Assembly (NCBI GenBank): GCA_037576195.1
Contig: CM075103.1
Coordinates: 16,368,001 to 16,432,000, forward strand
Length of the DNA stretch: 64,000 nt
Source: Phytoseiulus persimilis
Taxonomy: Eukaryota > Arthropoda > Arachnida > Mesostigmata > Phytoseiidae
Direction of reading: 5' to 3'
The notes below the pieces were generated by a model. It was given only the letters and a program-made list of their open reading frames with translations. It was not told where the DNA came from and ran no database searches. Every line of letters starts with the position of its first letter. Within the stretch, counting starts at the first letter, position 1. Of this stretch, positions 44,216-57,912 are shown piece by piece. The translations under genes were made by a program, and so were the position numbers.

Positions 44216-46814
44216 TCGCGATTTCTTTCTCCCAATGCTGTTGACGCCTCAGTGTCGGATTCAGGAAGCTGCGCTGCAAATCACAGAACGAGCTTAGAAC
44301 ACACATGGAAGCGATTCAACGAATACATTTTTTGATCTGCTGCAAAGATCCACAATTTCAGAGAATCGTGATCAATAGCGAGCGATCTGCTGTCCAGAAA
44401 ATTGAGGATATGTACCGCAGAGTCACAGAGTCTCGCTTCCCTACTCACCGATCACGTTCTTGCAACGAGCACCGTAAGCGTTCTACCTAGTAGTCGAAGT
44501 GAAGATAAGGCAGCTTCTCGAGGATGGGCCCAACACCGGCTTCTCTCGCGACCATGTGCCGTCGAATTGCCACTCCACGAACATAATTCTCTAAAACATC
44601 TCAAAAAAATTGGAGGGGAAGGGAGTCGAATCGAACCTATAATCGGAATCGCTAATCCTTTGACACTTGAGAGATGGCCAAGATCTCTCCTGAATATGAT
44701 AGGGATACTCGGAACACAGACTGAACTCTGCAGCCGAACGCACACACTGAGCCACGAATACGGCTGTGACCAGATCGAGCCACCAATATTGAGTCAAGGA
44801 ACACCAGCCCAGGATGCACGTAACTCACTCATTGAGGAGAGAGTTAGAGAAAAGCAAGGGCACAGCTGGCGGCGAGACATGCTCCTATAAATCAGCTCAA
44901 GTCCATACCTTGAGCGAAAACCCATACGAGCACATAAGAAGAGACTTTACATTACATGACCTCCGAATGCAATTACGCACACCACACAGACGATGATTCG
45001 CTCAGAGCACTAGGCTTCTCGCAGGAAATGCAAAACCCATCGCTGGCCCAAGTACAGCGAGTACCCTGCATATCACTCGCTTCGTCGCTCACAGTTTCTT
45101 GCAAGAAGGAAACAGATAAACGAAATAGGAGCTTTCACCTCGAGCCCGTTCTGAGGAGACCTCTTACCGGATCGATGAGAACGTCATTTTGGAGTTGAAA
45201 CGTTCATGAAGTGGAAAGATCAATAATGAGCTACACCGAAGACGTGTAACTTATATACAGACGCGCATATCGACGAGCAACGATTCTCGAGAAGTGCGTC
45301 CTCCCGCGGAAAAAATCCCCTTCTCCCTTATTCGCTGCTTTCGCTCGATACTACCATCAAGTCCATAAGGAAAGTCTCCGTATTAACCCGACCCAAGAAC
45401 TTCCCCTTCACTGTCCTCCATGTTCGAACCTGTCAGCGATGGTTGCTGGGTTGAACGGACTGTCGAGGACCGCTCGGACATCTGACTACAAAATCCATCC
45501 AGATGTGAGAGTCTGCCTCTGAGAGACGTCATGTCCGTGGCACGCACATGCCGACTGTGTCTGAAGAAGGGGAGAGTTTCACGCGCTCTTCTCGAAAAGG
45601 TTACACGACTCACCGGAAAGATCTGCTGGGATGTGGTGGCCCTGTCCGGCACCGAAACGACCTAGACCACTCGGAAGATACGCTGCACGCAGACCAGCTA
45701 CTCGCCGGCCACCACAATGTCAAGCGGGCGGGCGTCCTCTTCCTTTCTGTTCCCCACGGAGAATCGGAGCTCAGTAATTTTCAACAGCATCCGTGAGAAT
45801 TTTCCGCTATGATACCCAGCATGATGAGATTAGGGGACGAACAGCGGAGCTCTCCACGACTATTATGCGGAGTCCTCGGGGGTGACATGAGCATTGGCCG
45901 TCTCGTCTTGGCTGTCACAGGCTAGGCGCTTCTGGGGACCAGATTGCTCGCCATGTCTGGTCACACGCAGCCATGTTGTTCCGTCAGGTTTTTGAGGCGA
46001 GGGCACGTTCCAGCGATCAGTTTTTATCGCGCTTTCTTCCACAAGGTGTGTCTTTGTCCTGGTGAGGCTCCTTAGCATCTTATCGGGATCATCGAACGGG
46101 GACTCCAGTTTCCGCGCTTTGCGAATGAGTCATTCTCTTCCTTTGTCCTCAGAGGTATCGAGCCCAACGCTATCGACTGGAGGATCTACTAAAGGACACC
46201 TAGGTGACGTATAGGTCACTGAGGACTGAGCAGCTGATCACCCAAACTGATCACCGCGGAACCAAACCAAATGCTTGATCTCACGTTTGCCCCGCGACAG
46301 AACGAAAATCTCTACGAGAAAACACGGCAAGCCACGTTTCCGAATAGCGAGCGTCGAAGATAATGAATGGGATGCTCCACAGCGTTTGCACTTCGCTACA
46401 AATCTGAGTTTGAAGCGGAGTTGGAACCTCTGAGCGGCAGATCGTTGTAAGTTGGAGTATTATTCCTGCGCAGCAATGTGCAATATTTTTTTTCTCTACT
46501 CGAGACTCGCGCGGCATCCATAGGGGAAGAGATGTGTGAATGATTTGAGAGGGTATTTTCCTCTCCTTTTTCTCGAACGAACAGGCCGTAATGAGAGGAA
46601 GATAACAGAGGGCTGCGGGGCTCGAAACGCGTTGCAAAAGGTTGGCCACCGCTTGGTCAGATCCATGTCCTCTTTCAAGCTACCTTCTGACACCCGGTAT
46701 TCATTCATTGGTCCATGTTCCTTCGGGAGAGATCGCTTTCGTCTCTTCTATTTTATTGGTAGCCATCATCGTTCCCGGGCACCTGAGCTTCATCTCGCTC
46801 TCGGTTCTCTCTGT
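44216..46814. other. No recognisable gene (equivalent of 3926–6540)
   Basis: Open frames such as 44402–44890 match copy 1 with many replacements and a changed upstream frame, which speaks against a constrained protein. The right part probably includes the 3' UTR of the receptor-like gene. Confidence 0.45.
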
Positions 46815-49485
46815 TCATCCCAAGCGACCCGATAGCCGACGCGTCGCATTTGAAAGCGTAACACAAACGACTATCGTGAGACTGATTGCGTAAAACGCTA
46901 CAAGCAACGGGAACACATTTTGGAGTCCGATGGTGTTGACGCGCGCCTCTTCGTCGAACATCTCATACTCTGCATATTTCCCCCTGAGAACCGCGACGAC
47001 TGCTTCCACTTTCCGTTGAATTTGATGTGATTCTTCTTTTTTCTCCCAGAATCCCTGCTCGAAGCGGTTGATGGCGGAGAGGGAAGCATTCGTGTGATGG
47101 AATTTCAGCAAGCCGTGTTCTAAAATCTTCCTCGTGGTCTCAATGTGTCCTTCGAAGTTCAATTGTCCCCCATGGCTAATACGACGGGAGCAGATTGCTT
47201 GCGTCGCTTCTGGGTCAAGTATGTCTTCGAAAATCAGTGACCGGTGAAAACGGATCAACCGGAGTCTCATCAGCTCTGGATCGTCACATATGGTGTGATA
47301 TTTTATGAGCCAGCCAAGCTGCGTCAAGTTTGCCATGCCGCTTGCGAAATGAGAAATTTCGGGACATGTCTTATTGAGATTTTCTTCGATAACCGAGGCC
47401 TGTGGATCATCCTCGTTCTTCAAGCTTGCCAGGGTTGAGTCATGACTCTTTGTGAACCATGGCCTACGATCACCGGGTGAATCACAAGATGTTATAATAC
47501 ATTTGGATGGTGTTATCCTCTGCTCGTATCTAGAGGACACGATTTCGCCTTTCAGTGAACTGATCGGAAACTGGATCAACAGAGAAACGATTCCAGAGAC
47601 GAGCAGGGGAAGAGTCGTCAAAGCCGGAGGCGAGATCAAGGAGTTGTGGTGATTGCCGCTCAAGAGATGGAAAGCGCTGGTACAGATCGACAGCTTCGGG
47701 ATGATCGAGCTATATCGCCGGATGGATAGCGCAGCAGGCAGAATGAATAACGAAACGAGGGTAAGAGGTACTTCTAGTACCATGTACTGTGGCAAATTCG
47801 AAACGAAGTGGACACTCCACGGAAGAGGATTCGCCAATCTTACTGCGACATAACCATATGCGTACACAGCAATGTTTGGGCCCTGCAAAGCAGACAACGC
47901 AAAATATTTAGAGAGAGTATTGCGGTCGGAATCACCTCAATGCTGTTCTATCAGGATGAGAACCGGGCTCGTTCTGCGGTTGTGCCAATCGCTCTTGTAT
48001 ATTCAGAGAGCTACAGCGTAATGGAGTGATCTACGGAGCCCGACAACGAAGGCAATTTACTATCATGTAAAGGCGATGGAGTTCTGAAGTAACGACTCAG
48101 CTTTCATGGCCGGAGAGGTTTTCCTGCTGAAGGCAGCGTTAACCTTTCGAAACCTGAAATTCGGAATCACGCTGAATCGAGGCTTAGCTCGCCAAACTGA
48201 TAGCTTAGGGCCGTCCCTGCCGTTCTTTCCGCGCCGCGATCTCTCGCGCCAATCTGTCCCGTAGTGCGAATCTAGAGCTGGAATCCGAACGGTCATTCGG
48301 GCGAGGCGTCGTCATCTCGAGCATCACCGATTCCGGTCTCCGATGCGACCGATTTCTTTGAAAGCAACCGTTCTGAACGGTGAGAGTGAGTTAACGGTGC
48401 CGAATCGCAGATAGCCAGAACCGTCGAGGTATTTATCGGTTGTGTGCTGCTGCATATGAATTCCGCCGATAATTATTAGAGTGAGCCACAGAAGAAGCCT
48501 AACGAAGGAGAATGCAAAGACATAGGGACTTTGACCAGAGATGCGCTGTGTACCTCGTTCTGAGAATACTTCGGTTGGATGAAGCAGATCGAGCAAAGGG
48601 TCGTCTCCGATTGTCGAACCTTTGAGTCGAGCAGGTGAAGGCGAAACGAAGTGAAAATGTGAATTTCTGAATAATACTCACGAGAGCGCACGATTTCAGC
48701 CGGATATCGAAGTCTTTGTTCCCGGGTGAAGATGATATAGCAAATAGATCGAGCGTGAGTTTCTCGCTGCGGTTCGAGATATATTCGATCGAGTCAAATG
48801 CAGTGGTCGCGTCATTCATCTCAAACTCTCTCACAAGCACCTTCATCACGTTGTTGGCTGATATGCGGCCTGATCGCTTCACGACGAAACTCGAGTGCAG
48901 AATATTATCTCCTCCTCTCACCAGCACAGCGAACACGCATCGGTAGGCGCGCAAGTAATTGAAGTCCCGCAGACGATTATGGAACATTTTCGAAACCGCG
49001 GGCGGCCTGATTTCGACGTACTGATCATGCGTCAATTCACGAACTTGAAGGAGAACGCGTCTGTCGATGTGCCAAAGCTCGAGCTGCTGCTCGAACTCAA
49101 CCTGGTTTTTCTTGCAACGATTGTGTCCACAGAAGGAGTGGATTTTCCAGAATTTCTTGGGGTTCCGAGACACTCGGTTGCGTTCCCAAGAGATGGTGAT
49201 CTCCCTCTCACTCGGTTTCAGAAGCGATGGTTCTTCAGCGAGATACACGAGGGCGTTGGGGAAACTCCATAAGTAATCCACTGAACGGAACGATCCTATG
49301 TCCAAGAAGAGTACGAAAATCCAGGTCACTTTTGAGTTCGATGGGGCATTTGCTTTGATTGCCGCGCAGATAGCGTGAGCTAGATCGCTAGCGTCGCGAG
49401 GAAGTGCCCTTTGTGCAGGGGGTATGTCTCTTCCCAGGGCTCCATGCAACGAAAGAACGCATGTACAGAGAAGGAACTTCGACAT
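46815..49485 (-). CDS. Putative ionotropic-receptor-like membrane protein, copy 2
   Basis: The exon structure is the same as copy 1. The start ATG at 49485 opens a signal-peptide-like stretch, exon 1 runs to 48678 (the same 808 nt as copy 1), and the last exon is 47882–46815 (355 residues). No stop or frameshift is seen in the recognised exons. The last exon differs from copy 1 at about a dozen residues, and exon 1 at clearly more, so the extracellular part is diverging faster. The terminal hydrophobic segment is unchanged. Both copies may be expressed. The family call is tentative for the same reasons as copy 1; middle exons are unresolved. Confidence 0.45.
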
Positions 49486-49754
49486 GGAGGCCGTTTCGAG
49501 AAGACTGCGTACAGCTCCGACGGAGCAAACAACCGCGCGTTGCTGTGAGTGATCGTCGCTGCGGATCAATGACGAAATACACTCGGGAAATCATCTGTTG
49601 TCGTATACATTGGAAGAGAGACACTTCCACGTGGACAAACGACCATTTTCTTCCTGCGAGGACTTTGGTGTCTCCGAGTAGGCGCACAGCAATCGACTCG
49701 GATTTCCCAGAGAGCTCATGCAATATTTTTGAGGGCTCGAGATGTCGTGTATGA

Positions 49755-50350
49755 GATCCTTACTATATTTAATCGGATTCGTCTGTAAGTTTGTCAGTTT
49801 GTCCGCACTTTTTCTGGAAGGTGATTCCGGGACCATCCTTATCCTTACTATATATAATCGGCTTCGTCTGTAAGTTTGTCATTTTGTCAGCACTTTTTCT
49901 GGAAGGTGATTCCGGGACCATCCTTACCCTTACTATATATAATCGGCTTCGTCTGTGAGTTTGTCAGTTTGTCTGCACTTTTTCTGGAAGGTGATTCCGG
50001 GACCATCCTTATCCTTACTATATATAATCGGCTTCGTCTGTAAGTTTGTCAGTTTGTCCTCACTTTTCCTGGAAGGTGATTCCGGGACCATCCTTATCCT
50101 TACTATATATAATCGGCTTCGTCTGTGAGTTTGTCAGTTTGTTCGCACTATTCCTGGAAGGTGATTCCGGGACCATCCTTATCCTTACTATATATAATCG
50201 GCTTCGTCTGTAAGTTTGTCAGTTTGTCCTCACTTTTCCTGGAAGGTGATTCCGGGACCATCCTTATCCTTACTATATATAATCGGCTTCGTCTGTGAGT
50301 TTGTCAGTTTGTTCGCACTATTCCTGGAAGGTGATTCCGGGACTATCCTT
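49755..50350. repeat. Minisatellite, about seven 84–85-bp units with a two-unit higher-order period
   Basis: Units begin near 49761, 49847, 49932, 50017, 50101, 50186 and 50270. The last four form two nearly identical pairs. In each pair the first unit has TAAGTTTGTC with TCCTCACTTTTCC, and the second has TGAGTTTGTC with TTCGCACTATTCC. This shows a recent duplication of a two-unit block. Copy 1 has about five units without this pairing. Confidence 0.9.
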
Positions 50351-50950
50351 ACCATACACAAACAGCCGGCCTCTGGCCGACTGGAGTCGGCCGAGCTGTA
50401 CGCCGTTGGACGGCGCTCCCTGACATCGAGGCACTTTTCTCTCTCTTCACTGGGCCAGCATCATGGTTTTGAGAAGTATGGTCAGCTTGGTCTCAGAATC
50501 ACCCCCCAGACTTGGAAAGTAATGGTCAGATTGGTCCCGGAATCACCCCTCTAGACTTGAAAAAGTATAGTCAGATTTTGTCAGTCAGATCGGGCGATCG
50601 CCCACCTCAACTCACGGTCCTGTCCCGGGCGCTGATCAGATTCAGCTTTATTCCGGAGGGATCCGGTGTCGCCATTTTGAGCTTCAATCGTTTTGAAAGA
50701 GGCGTACCTCCGCTCCGGGGAAGGAATGGGCACGCACTTCTGCTTCCCGCTCCCTCCAACCGAAATTCCTGTGCTTGCCAATGTCATTGTATATGTCAGA
50801 AGCTTGAGAACCCGGTTATACGATGTGCTGTATGGTAGTTCGAGCCGACTCGTTTGCCGAGAGAGATGAAACTCTCTCCAAAAACGATCATAACTATTTT
50901 CAGTCTCGACGAGTCTGACCGAAACGATCGAACCTCTCCCTTGAGCTATA

Positions 50951-53900
50951 CAGTCGTCCCTCGCTTATTCGCGCTTCGTTATTCGGGACCTCCCTTATTC
51001 GCGGTTTTTGAAAATCTGGGCTAATATTCCAAATGAATAAACCAAGTCGTGGGAACCCTGCTAGAAATTTCAGTACGGTTGTTCCGACTAGGAGTCTCTC
51101 GAGCAACGCAGCTAATCGCCTCAGAAATTATGGTAGCCATACACTGACTCCAAAAAAGTCATCGAATGTAAACCACTTTTGGCTTCTAAAGCTCTCAACT
51201 CCTCAATGAAGGGTCAGATCGTTCTGAACGACGTCGCATCGTGAAGCTGAACTCTTTTGGAGTACAACGAAAAACGTTGTTCCTATTCGTGTTCTACAAG
51301 CACCCGATTTCCGCTCGTGCAAGGTCGGAGCATATCCGATATCGAGTCGAGACCCGAGCTGAGTCAAAATTGTCACTCGTTGGAGGGAATGCAAGCTTTC
51401 GAGTAAATAAAATGATAGACTGAATATTCGTATGGCAGCCGAAAAGCTGATCGAGTTCGCTTTTCGTCGTTCTCGTATCGTCTGATTTTGAAATTTACTC
51501 CCTTGACTCTATTCAGAAAAAGTTCAGCTTACCGATGCAATTTTGTTCAGAGCTATCTGACCCTTCGTCCCAGTCATGAGTTTTGAAAGCCGAAAGTTCT
51601 TCACATCCGAGCACTTTTTCGAGTCAAGCGACGCGGTTTCGAATGAACGCGCCAACCACTCAGCGCCGCAAGCCGCAAGGCAGATCGATCTCGAATATGC
51701 GGGCTCGTTCCACGCTAGATGTCCCGTAAAAGTGTTTTCCTCGGAGGATCTCCCGTTGAGCTCAGCATAACACTGAAGCGATTATGAACTTCTAAGTCCT
51801 TCAATGGTCAAAATAAGTGGCGTGAGACCTTGCTGACCAACCATGAGAAAGTGAAACTCTTGGACATACTCACTGAGGACAAGAGAATTGTGCAAGTTGC
51901 TCAGCACTACAATCTGACGACAACGAATCGACTGTTTGATCCATCCGTGACAAAGAGACTGCTCTCCGTGCAGTAGAAAGCGTGTCGTTCAACAAGGAAG
52001 CCGAATGCGCAGTGACCCCTCGAAATAAATTCGTCCCAAAGACCGAAGCCGCCTTGGCCCGTTGGATCAGCGCTAAGCGCAAGTAAGACATACCGTTGAG
52101 TTCACTCATCCTTCAAGAAAAAGCTCGGAGGCTGCATCACGGTATCACATCAACTGACGATCAACCAGGGTCCTGTTCCAACGTCCCTGATTTCGTGGCA
52201 AGCAACAGCTCGATGAATTTCGGAAGAGATATCATTTGAAAAGTCTTCATGGAGAGGCAGCTTCTGCTGACAGGCCTGCTGTGGACGAGTACGTGGCTCA
52301 TACTTCCCCGAAGATTCTTGACGGAGGTCAATACCTTCCAGAACAAGTCTTCAATATGGATGAGACCGGGCTCTATTGGAAGAGAATGCCTTCGCGGACC
52401 TATCTCGCTCAAGATGAATTACCAAAGCCAGGCGTCAAGGCTCGTAGAGACCGAATAACTCTCATCATATATGGAAACGCGAAAGGTTTCCTGCTCAAGC
52501 CGTCGCTGATTTACAGGACCAAAAACCCCAAAGCGCTGAAAAACAGGAACAGGAACGCTACGGGCTAGGGCGCTCGGGTTGAACTTCTTCCCCCGAACAC
52601 CACGTCGTTGATCCAACCGATGGATCAAGGCGTGATTAATGCATCCAAGGCGCTCTACGTGCGCAACCTCATGCAACACCTTGTCGACGTAACGGATGGT
52701 TCAGATAACTTGCCTCTTAAAGCATATTGGCAACAGTTCCCCATTGCGACTTGCCTTGAGCAGATCCAGTCTGCTCTCCACGATATGAAAGCTGATACAG
52801 TGAGAGCCGGTTGGAGAAATCCGTGGCCGCATGATATGCACGCTCACGGGGCCACTCCACAGGCTTCGACCCAGGCTGTAGTGGACGAGGCCATCTGCTT
52901 GGCCAAACGGCTCGGAGAAGACGGATTCACCGATATGAACCATGACGACATCGACGAACTCTTGGACTCGGACTCTGTCTCTCTATCCGATGGGGAATTG
53001 ATGGAGAGCTCTGAGCTGACCATCGAAGAAGCGGATGGAGAAAAAGTTTCTGGAAGAGAGGCTGAGGAAGTGGGTTTGACACTCGAGCGTCCCGCGAAAA
53101 TCACCAGAATCATCAAGGAGGCGCAAGATCGAATCAGCGAGTGGGACCCTGATTTGCTCCGTGCGTTCAGATTCCGCAACGCCCTCGACTCAGCCATTGC
53201 TCCGTACAGAAACGACCTCGACCAGATGAAGAAGGAACGAAGGCAATTGCCCATCACTATGTTCTTCGAGAAAGCTAGTGGGCATCAATCAACACAAGAC
53301 ACGTCGGTTCCTGACGAGAGTACCTGCAGCGAGATCGTCGTGTCAGATGATGACTGACCGCAGTTTCCAAAAGCTCACGGAACTCTCTCATCTCTTTCAA
53401 TAATGATGCGGCTCGAATACGCGCGGTCGCCAATGCCATCTGTTTTTCATCGCATCAACCCCTCATTCATCTCCTTTGGTTCAATACATATCCACATTAT
53501 CTGATTTCTTCTCCTGCCTGATTTTTCACCGTCCGGAATGTGAAGTCCGTCATCATCTAGGACTAATTCTCAAAGTGCTCGATATCGACTCCTCGGAGTC
53601 GACAGCCGAGGTGATCCCGGGGCCGATTTGACCTTGCTGTTCAGGGTCCATGGAGGTGACTCCGAGGTCGATCTGACCATAATTTTTGGGGGCCACGCGG
53701 GTGATTGCGGGGCCGATGTCATCATACTTTTGGGGGTCATGGGGCTGATTCCGGGGTTGACGGCCGACGCCCAGGGGTTCGATGATTCTGGGGAGTCTGA
53801 GAACCACTGATCTGGAAGGCATCGATTCCTATCACGGCATGGGTCATGTGGTTGAGATTTTTTTTTAGGAAACATCACACCCGTCTTCTCCGGAAGCTCA

Positions 53901-54028
53901 GAATGGGGCGTTTCTCGGAAGGAGATTCCGCGAAACGGTGAACCAAAAAAGCAATTCACTATTCGCGGAAAATCGTTATTCGAGGAACGTACCGGAATCA
54001 ATTGACCGCGAAAAACGAAGGACGACTG
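50951..54028 (+). mobile_element. Tigger/pogo-family DNA transposon (dead), copy 2
   Basis: The left end is CAGTCGTCCCTCGCTTATTC with TA before it (50949–50950). The right end is its near reverse complement, with TA after it (54029–54030). The left terminus is the canonical CAG, whereas copy 1 has TAG. Interior structure and damage match copy 1. Confidence 0.88.
51795..53357 (+). pseudogene. Tigger transposase pseudogene, copy 2
   Basis: The DDE-start frame is longer than in copy 1 (52236–52568, with VFNMDETGLYWKRMPSRT) and ends at the same TAG (52566–52568). The C-terminal frame (52608–53357, 249 codons) is intact from TSLIQPMDQG to an acidic tail, whereas copy 1 has an extra frame break near 12440. 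The segment expected to hold the second catalytic Asp is missing, as in copy 1. The helix-turn-helix segment (about 51840–51935) is followed by stops. Confidence 0.85.
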
Positions 54029-54030
54029 TA

Positions 54031-55215
54031 CACTATCTACAGCCTCCATTCTTCGCGTGAAATCTTGAGCGAATTTTGTAAGCATACCCTTGGGGTCACA
54101 GTGAGTCATAATGGTCCCCACAGCTGTCAAATCCGAGACTGATCATCTTTCAGATCACTTCGAATGATCGGAAAATGTCCGTCGGGCTTTGATTTCGGAC
54201 TGTCCACGCTCCATAGTTTTCCGAGGTTTGAGAGTATTCAATCCTTTCGGTTGAGATCCTTGGCAAACTTTGTACCGTGTTTTCTCTCGTGACCGGCTGT
54301 AAACTCCCACTGAGCTGAACGGAGCTTTCATGTAGCCTTGAGAAACCACATCATAGTGATTTGTCAATGCCCGTCCACAGACATTCTTCCGAAGCTGATA
54401 CTTCCAATCTCACTCAAAGAAGAGAATCCACTTTCCGAACTGAGCTCTTGTTGCCGCTGCCGCGCGTGCCTCTGATAGCTACAATGGAAAATATCCTCCA
54501 CGATCGCGCGTGGTACTTCCCGGGGAGATGACTCGTGGGGAAGGGGAATTCCGGAACCTTGTTGACGCCCACCAGATCGAGATACTTTCCCGCTGATTGT
54601 GAAACTTGTCGCAGCTCCTCGACCGTCGCAGGTGGCCAAATTCTTAGAGAGCTTGATCGCGGAGCCTGAACTCCGATTGAGAGATGAACGCCTGATGCCA
54701 ATGCACGGCTCTCGAGCCCATGTATTTGGTTCCGAGAATGCTTCAGCAACTCTAACGGCTCCGGGACTGTCACGAAGCATGTCTGTTGTCGATCCTTTGT
54801 CGTCTTCCTCAAGGACTGTCGTCTATGGTAGATACAGCTACCGACGGGATGCCTTGCGACAACAAACATTCCCATCCGGAAACGAACTTCCGCATTGATT
54901 TCATATCCCACTCCTCCGCACGAGAAAGTGGGGCTCAGAGGATCCCGTTCCAACTAGAGAACTCCGGCGCTGACGAGCAGACTCGGCTCGTCATACTGTG
55001 GGATTTATCCGTGAACTTGAGGGCTTAGTCCGGACTTAAGGCTTCCTTGGCTTCTAAGCCGGTCTTTTTACTGGATCTCGTGAATCTCGTGACATCGTGA
55101 GGGATCATCGTTCCAACGAACGCGATGGATGACGATAAGAACATTGTTGCCGAATATCGTCTGCTCCTCTTAGAGCCGAACACCGCGGAGTGAAAATAAC
55201 GCGACGTGAACCAGA
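54031..55215. other. Intergenic stretch upstream of the copy-2 MFSD6-like pseudogene
   Basis: This is the counterpart of 13682–14868 with small indels. No conserved gene is supported. Confidence 0.45.
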
Positions 55216-57912
55216 ATGTCGGGACCATCGTCGGATTGCCATCAAAGCTCATTTCTTCTTATTTGACGGGGGTGAGTGTTGAAGATGTGTCCCTCAGCAG
55301 ACTTATTCGTCGTGAGATTCCTGGACAGGTATTCTGCCTATGGGCAAGTAGACGGTGATACGGAACTCACTCCCAGACTTTCCTTCTGGGAACTTCCATC
55401 AAAGAACCACTCCGAATGAGTTTGGCTGATGCATACATTCACATCGATCATCTATCAAACTTCGGGCGAAAGAGAAGCATAAAGATTTGCGAACCGTCCG
55501 ACACAAAGTTTTCTGACCGTTGCCCAAAAGCTGGCCCGATTCCTTCATTGCGGAATGGAGATCCCTTCACAACTCGTCTTTTGGCCATAAATCCTGGAGA
55601 TTGTATCGGAATGGTTCCCAGAAGGGCTAGGTCATAGTTTCTGAGCGTTCGAGCATCGCTGCTGGGAGTTGTTCCGAGGTGGGGATAGGGAGTTCTCGCT
55701 AGCTTTTGCCGCCTGGGCAGAGCTCAGGAGCTCGGGTTGAAATCGATATATTTCGATCGATAAATCGATAGCCCACGGTTAACAATTGAATCAGTTCCTG
55801 AATCACTTGCCGGACTTCCGGAACCCCGTTGCATCCCGAGCCTCGAAAGGATTGAATCTCGAGCTTGCTCCCTAATTCCAGCTAGAGCATTCTACCTGAC
55901 CTACCTCCTTACCGTCGGGCGGCAGGCTGGAGCCCATTATGCCGCCATAGAAACGATTTCCCGATGGGCTTTCAGTGCCACCACAGTCATGAAGCCTATC
56001 GTTGGATACATCGCAGACCGGACCCAAAATATCACGCGGGTGATGATTACTCTCGAGGTTCGTGGCAAGAAATACGTGAGCTGACGGCATTCATTGGATC
56101 AAGTTTGCATAAGAGATTTTGAGTCCTAAGAAACGAGTCTGTCCAGATTCTCTTGATGGCATCCTGTTGGGGCGTTTTCCTCTCGCCACAAATGTCTTCT
56201 CGAGAGTTGATAAACCAGTTTTTCGACACATGTCCCTCGACTTTTGATGACATGATCCCCAGTTTCGACGACGGTACGTTGAAGACTAAGTCATTCCGAT
56301 TACAAGATTGCTGACTTGACGGCAGCGCACTGCGAAACGGTATTCATGAGATCGAGAGCAAACAACTAGTGTGACCGTTGTAGATACTCAGTGCACACTG
56401 TTTTGCGGATCGCAGACCCGGACGATTGACATCCATAACCCGCTATCGAACTGCAATACCACTTGTGTGATCGACTGCATCTCGTCTGAACGTGAGTGAT
56501 CGTTGCCGAATATAAAATCTAGGAATAATCTCTCCTCTCTCTCCTCTAGGAGGAATCTCTCATCAACGCGGATTGCTCATCCTCAACGTGTAGCATATTG
56601 GGCTCCCTCAGTGATTCTTATGCTTCCTCCTTCAGCTCGTCTTTCATCGTTTGGACTCATTATGTACACAATCTTGTTCGTTTTTGCGTATTCGTTAGCG
56701 GCCACCCTGAACTCTGTTTCCGATGCAGCTTGTTTCGCCACCCTTGGTCCAGACAGAGATCATCTTTATGGACGGCAAAGACTTTGGGGAACGTTGGGTG
56801 GGGTGATCATCGGTTCTGCGCTTGGAGCGACAAGGAACGCCACATCCTCTGACGGTCGAGACGATTCCACGGCCAGCGTGATCGGCTTCACGATTTTATT
56901 CAGTGCTAACATAATTCTTCTCTACTGCGCCCCGCGGTTCAAAACCCTGGTTCGCTCCAATTATTTCTTTGGTGACATCAAACCCGTATTCAAAGACATC
57001 AACGTCATCATTTTCGCACTCTGGGTATGTCTCCACCGCCTCATCTCTCAAGGACGGTTCCAGTTGAGCTTTATGACATCGCTCCTGTGAGCGGGAGGGT
57101 AGATAGTCCGTAGTCACGCCGCTCCCACGGACAATGATGTTCATTTTCCTTAAGGTTCTACTATGTGGGAGCTTGCTTCGATTCTTACCGACATGCGCGG
57201 CTTGGCTCCACGGAAAGCTAAAGGTGTCTGAAGCGCTCATCGGGATCACATTCATGGTGCAGTCCCTGGCGGTCGAAATGCCGATGTTCTTCATCGCAGG
57301 ATATTTGATCGATCGATTGGGTAGAGTTCAGCTTTTTCATCAGCGGGCCGCTCGTCCAGAGACGTCATGAACGTTCTCCGAACCAAGGTAGCGATTCGGG
57401 CTCAGAGTTTGTCGTCGTTCCAGGATACTTTGGCTGCATGACGACTGCGCTCATCTATTCCGGAATCGAGCTGATAGGATACTCATTACTCGTGAGTCCT
57501 TGGTACTCTCTCATCGTCGAAATCGTCGGCGGAGCAATATTCCCAATGTTTTATGCAGCGACGACAGCTTTTGCAAACATGGTCGCCGCTCCCGGGACTT
57601 CTGCAACGATGCAATGCATTTTCGGCTCCATCTACGAGGGTCTTGGTGAGTAAGATGTGGAGAGAACTCTGAGTGAAGATCAGAGTTGACATCAAAAATG
57701 ATGAGGAGGGAGATTCAACTGTAATCTGGAGCACTGACGAGAACGCCCCTGCAGGAATGGCCCTCGGAACTTCCCTCGGCGAAAATTTCACCCATAAGTA
57801 CGGCTACGAAGGCGCTTTCCAAGCTTTCGGCATAGCTGCTGTGGTGTGCGCGCTCCTATGCTCGCTGACGACCCGCGTCTACCCATCGAGGAGAAACATA
57901 TCAGGTGACTGA
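55216..57912 (+). pseudogene. MFSD6-like transporter, copy 2, exon-1 frameshift
   Basis: Exons 2–8 are recognisable with their splice sites (for example 57673–57912 includes the last exon, and 57438–57650 the PMFYAATTAFA exon). In exon 1, copy 2 has ATTGCC where copy 1 has ATCTTTATGCC, a 5-nt deletion that shifts the frame 20 nt after the ATG at 55216 and brings a TGA before the donor. Intron 1 is longer by about 390 bp (about 55301–55697). Unless another start is used, the product would be non-functional. Later exons carry replacements but no stops, so the damage is probably recent. Confidence 0.78.
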
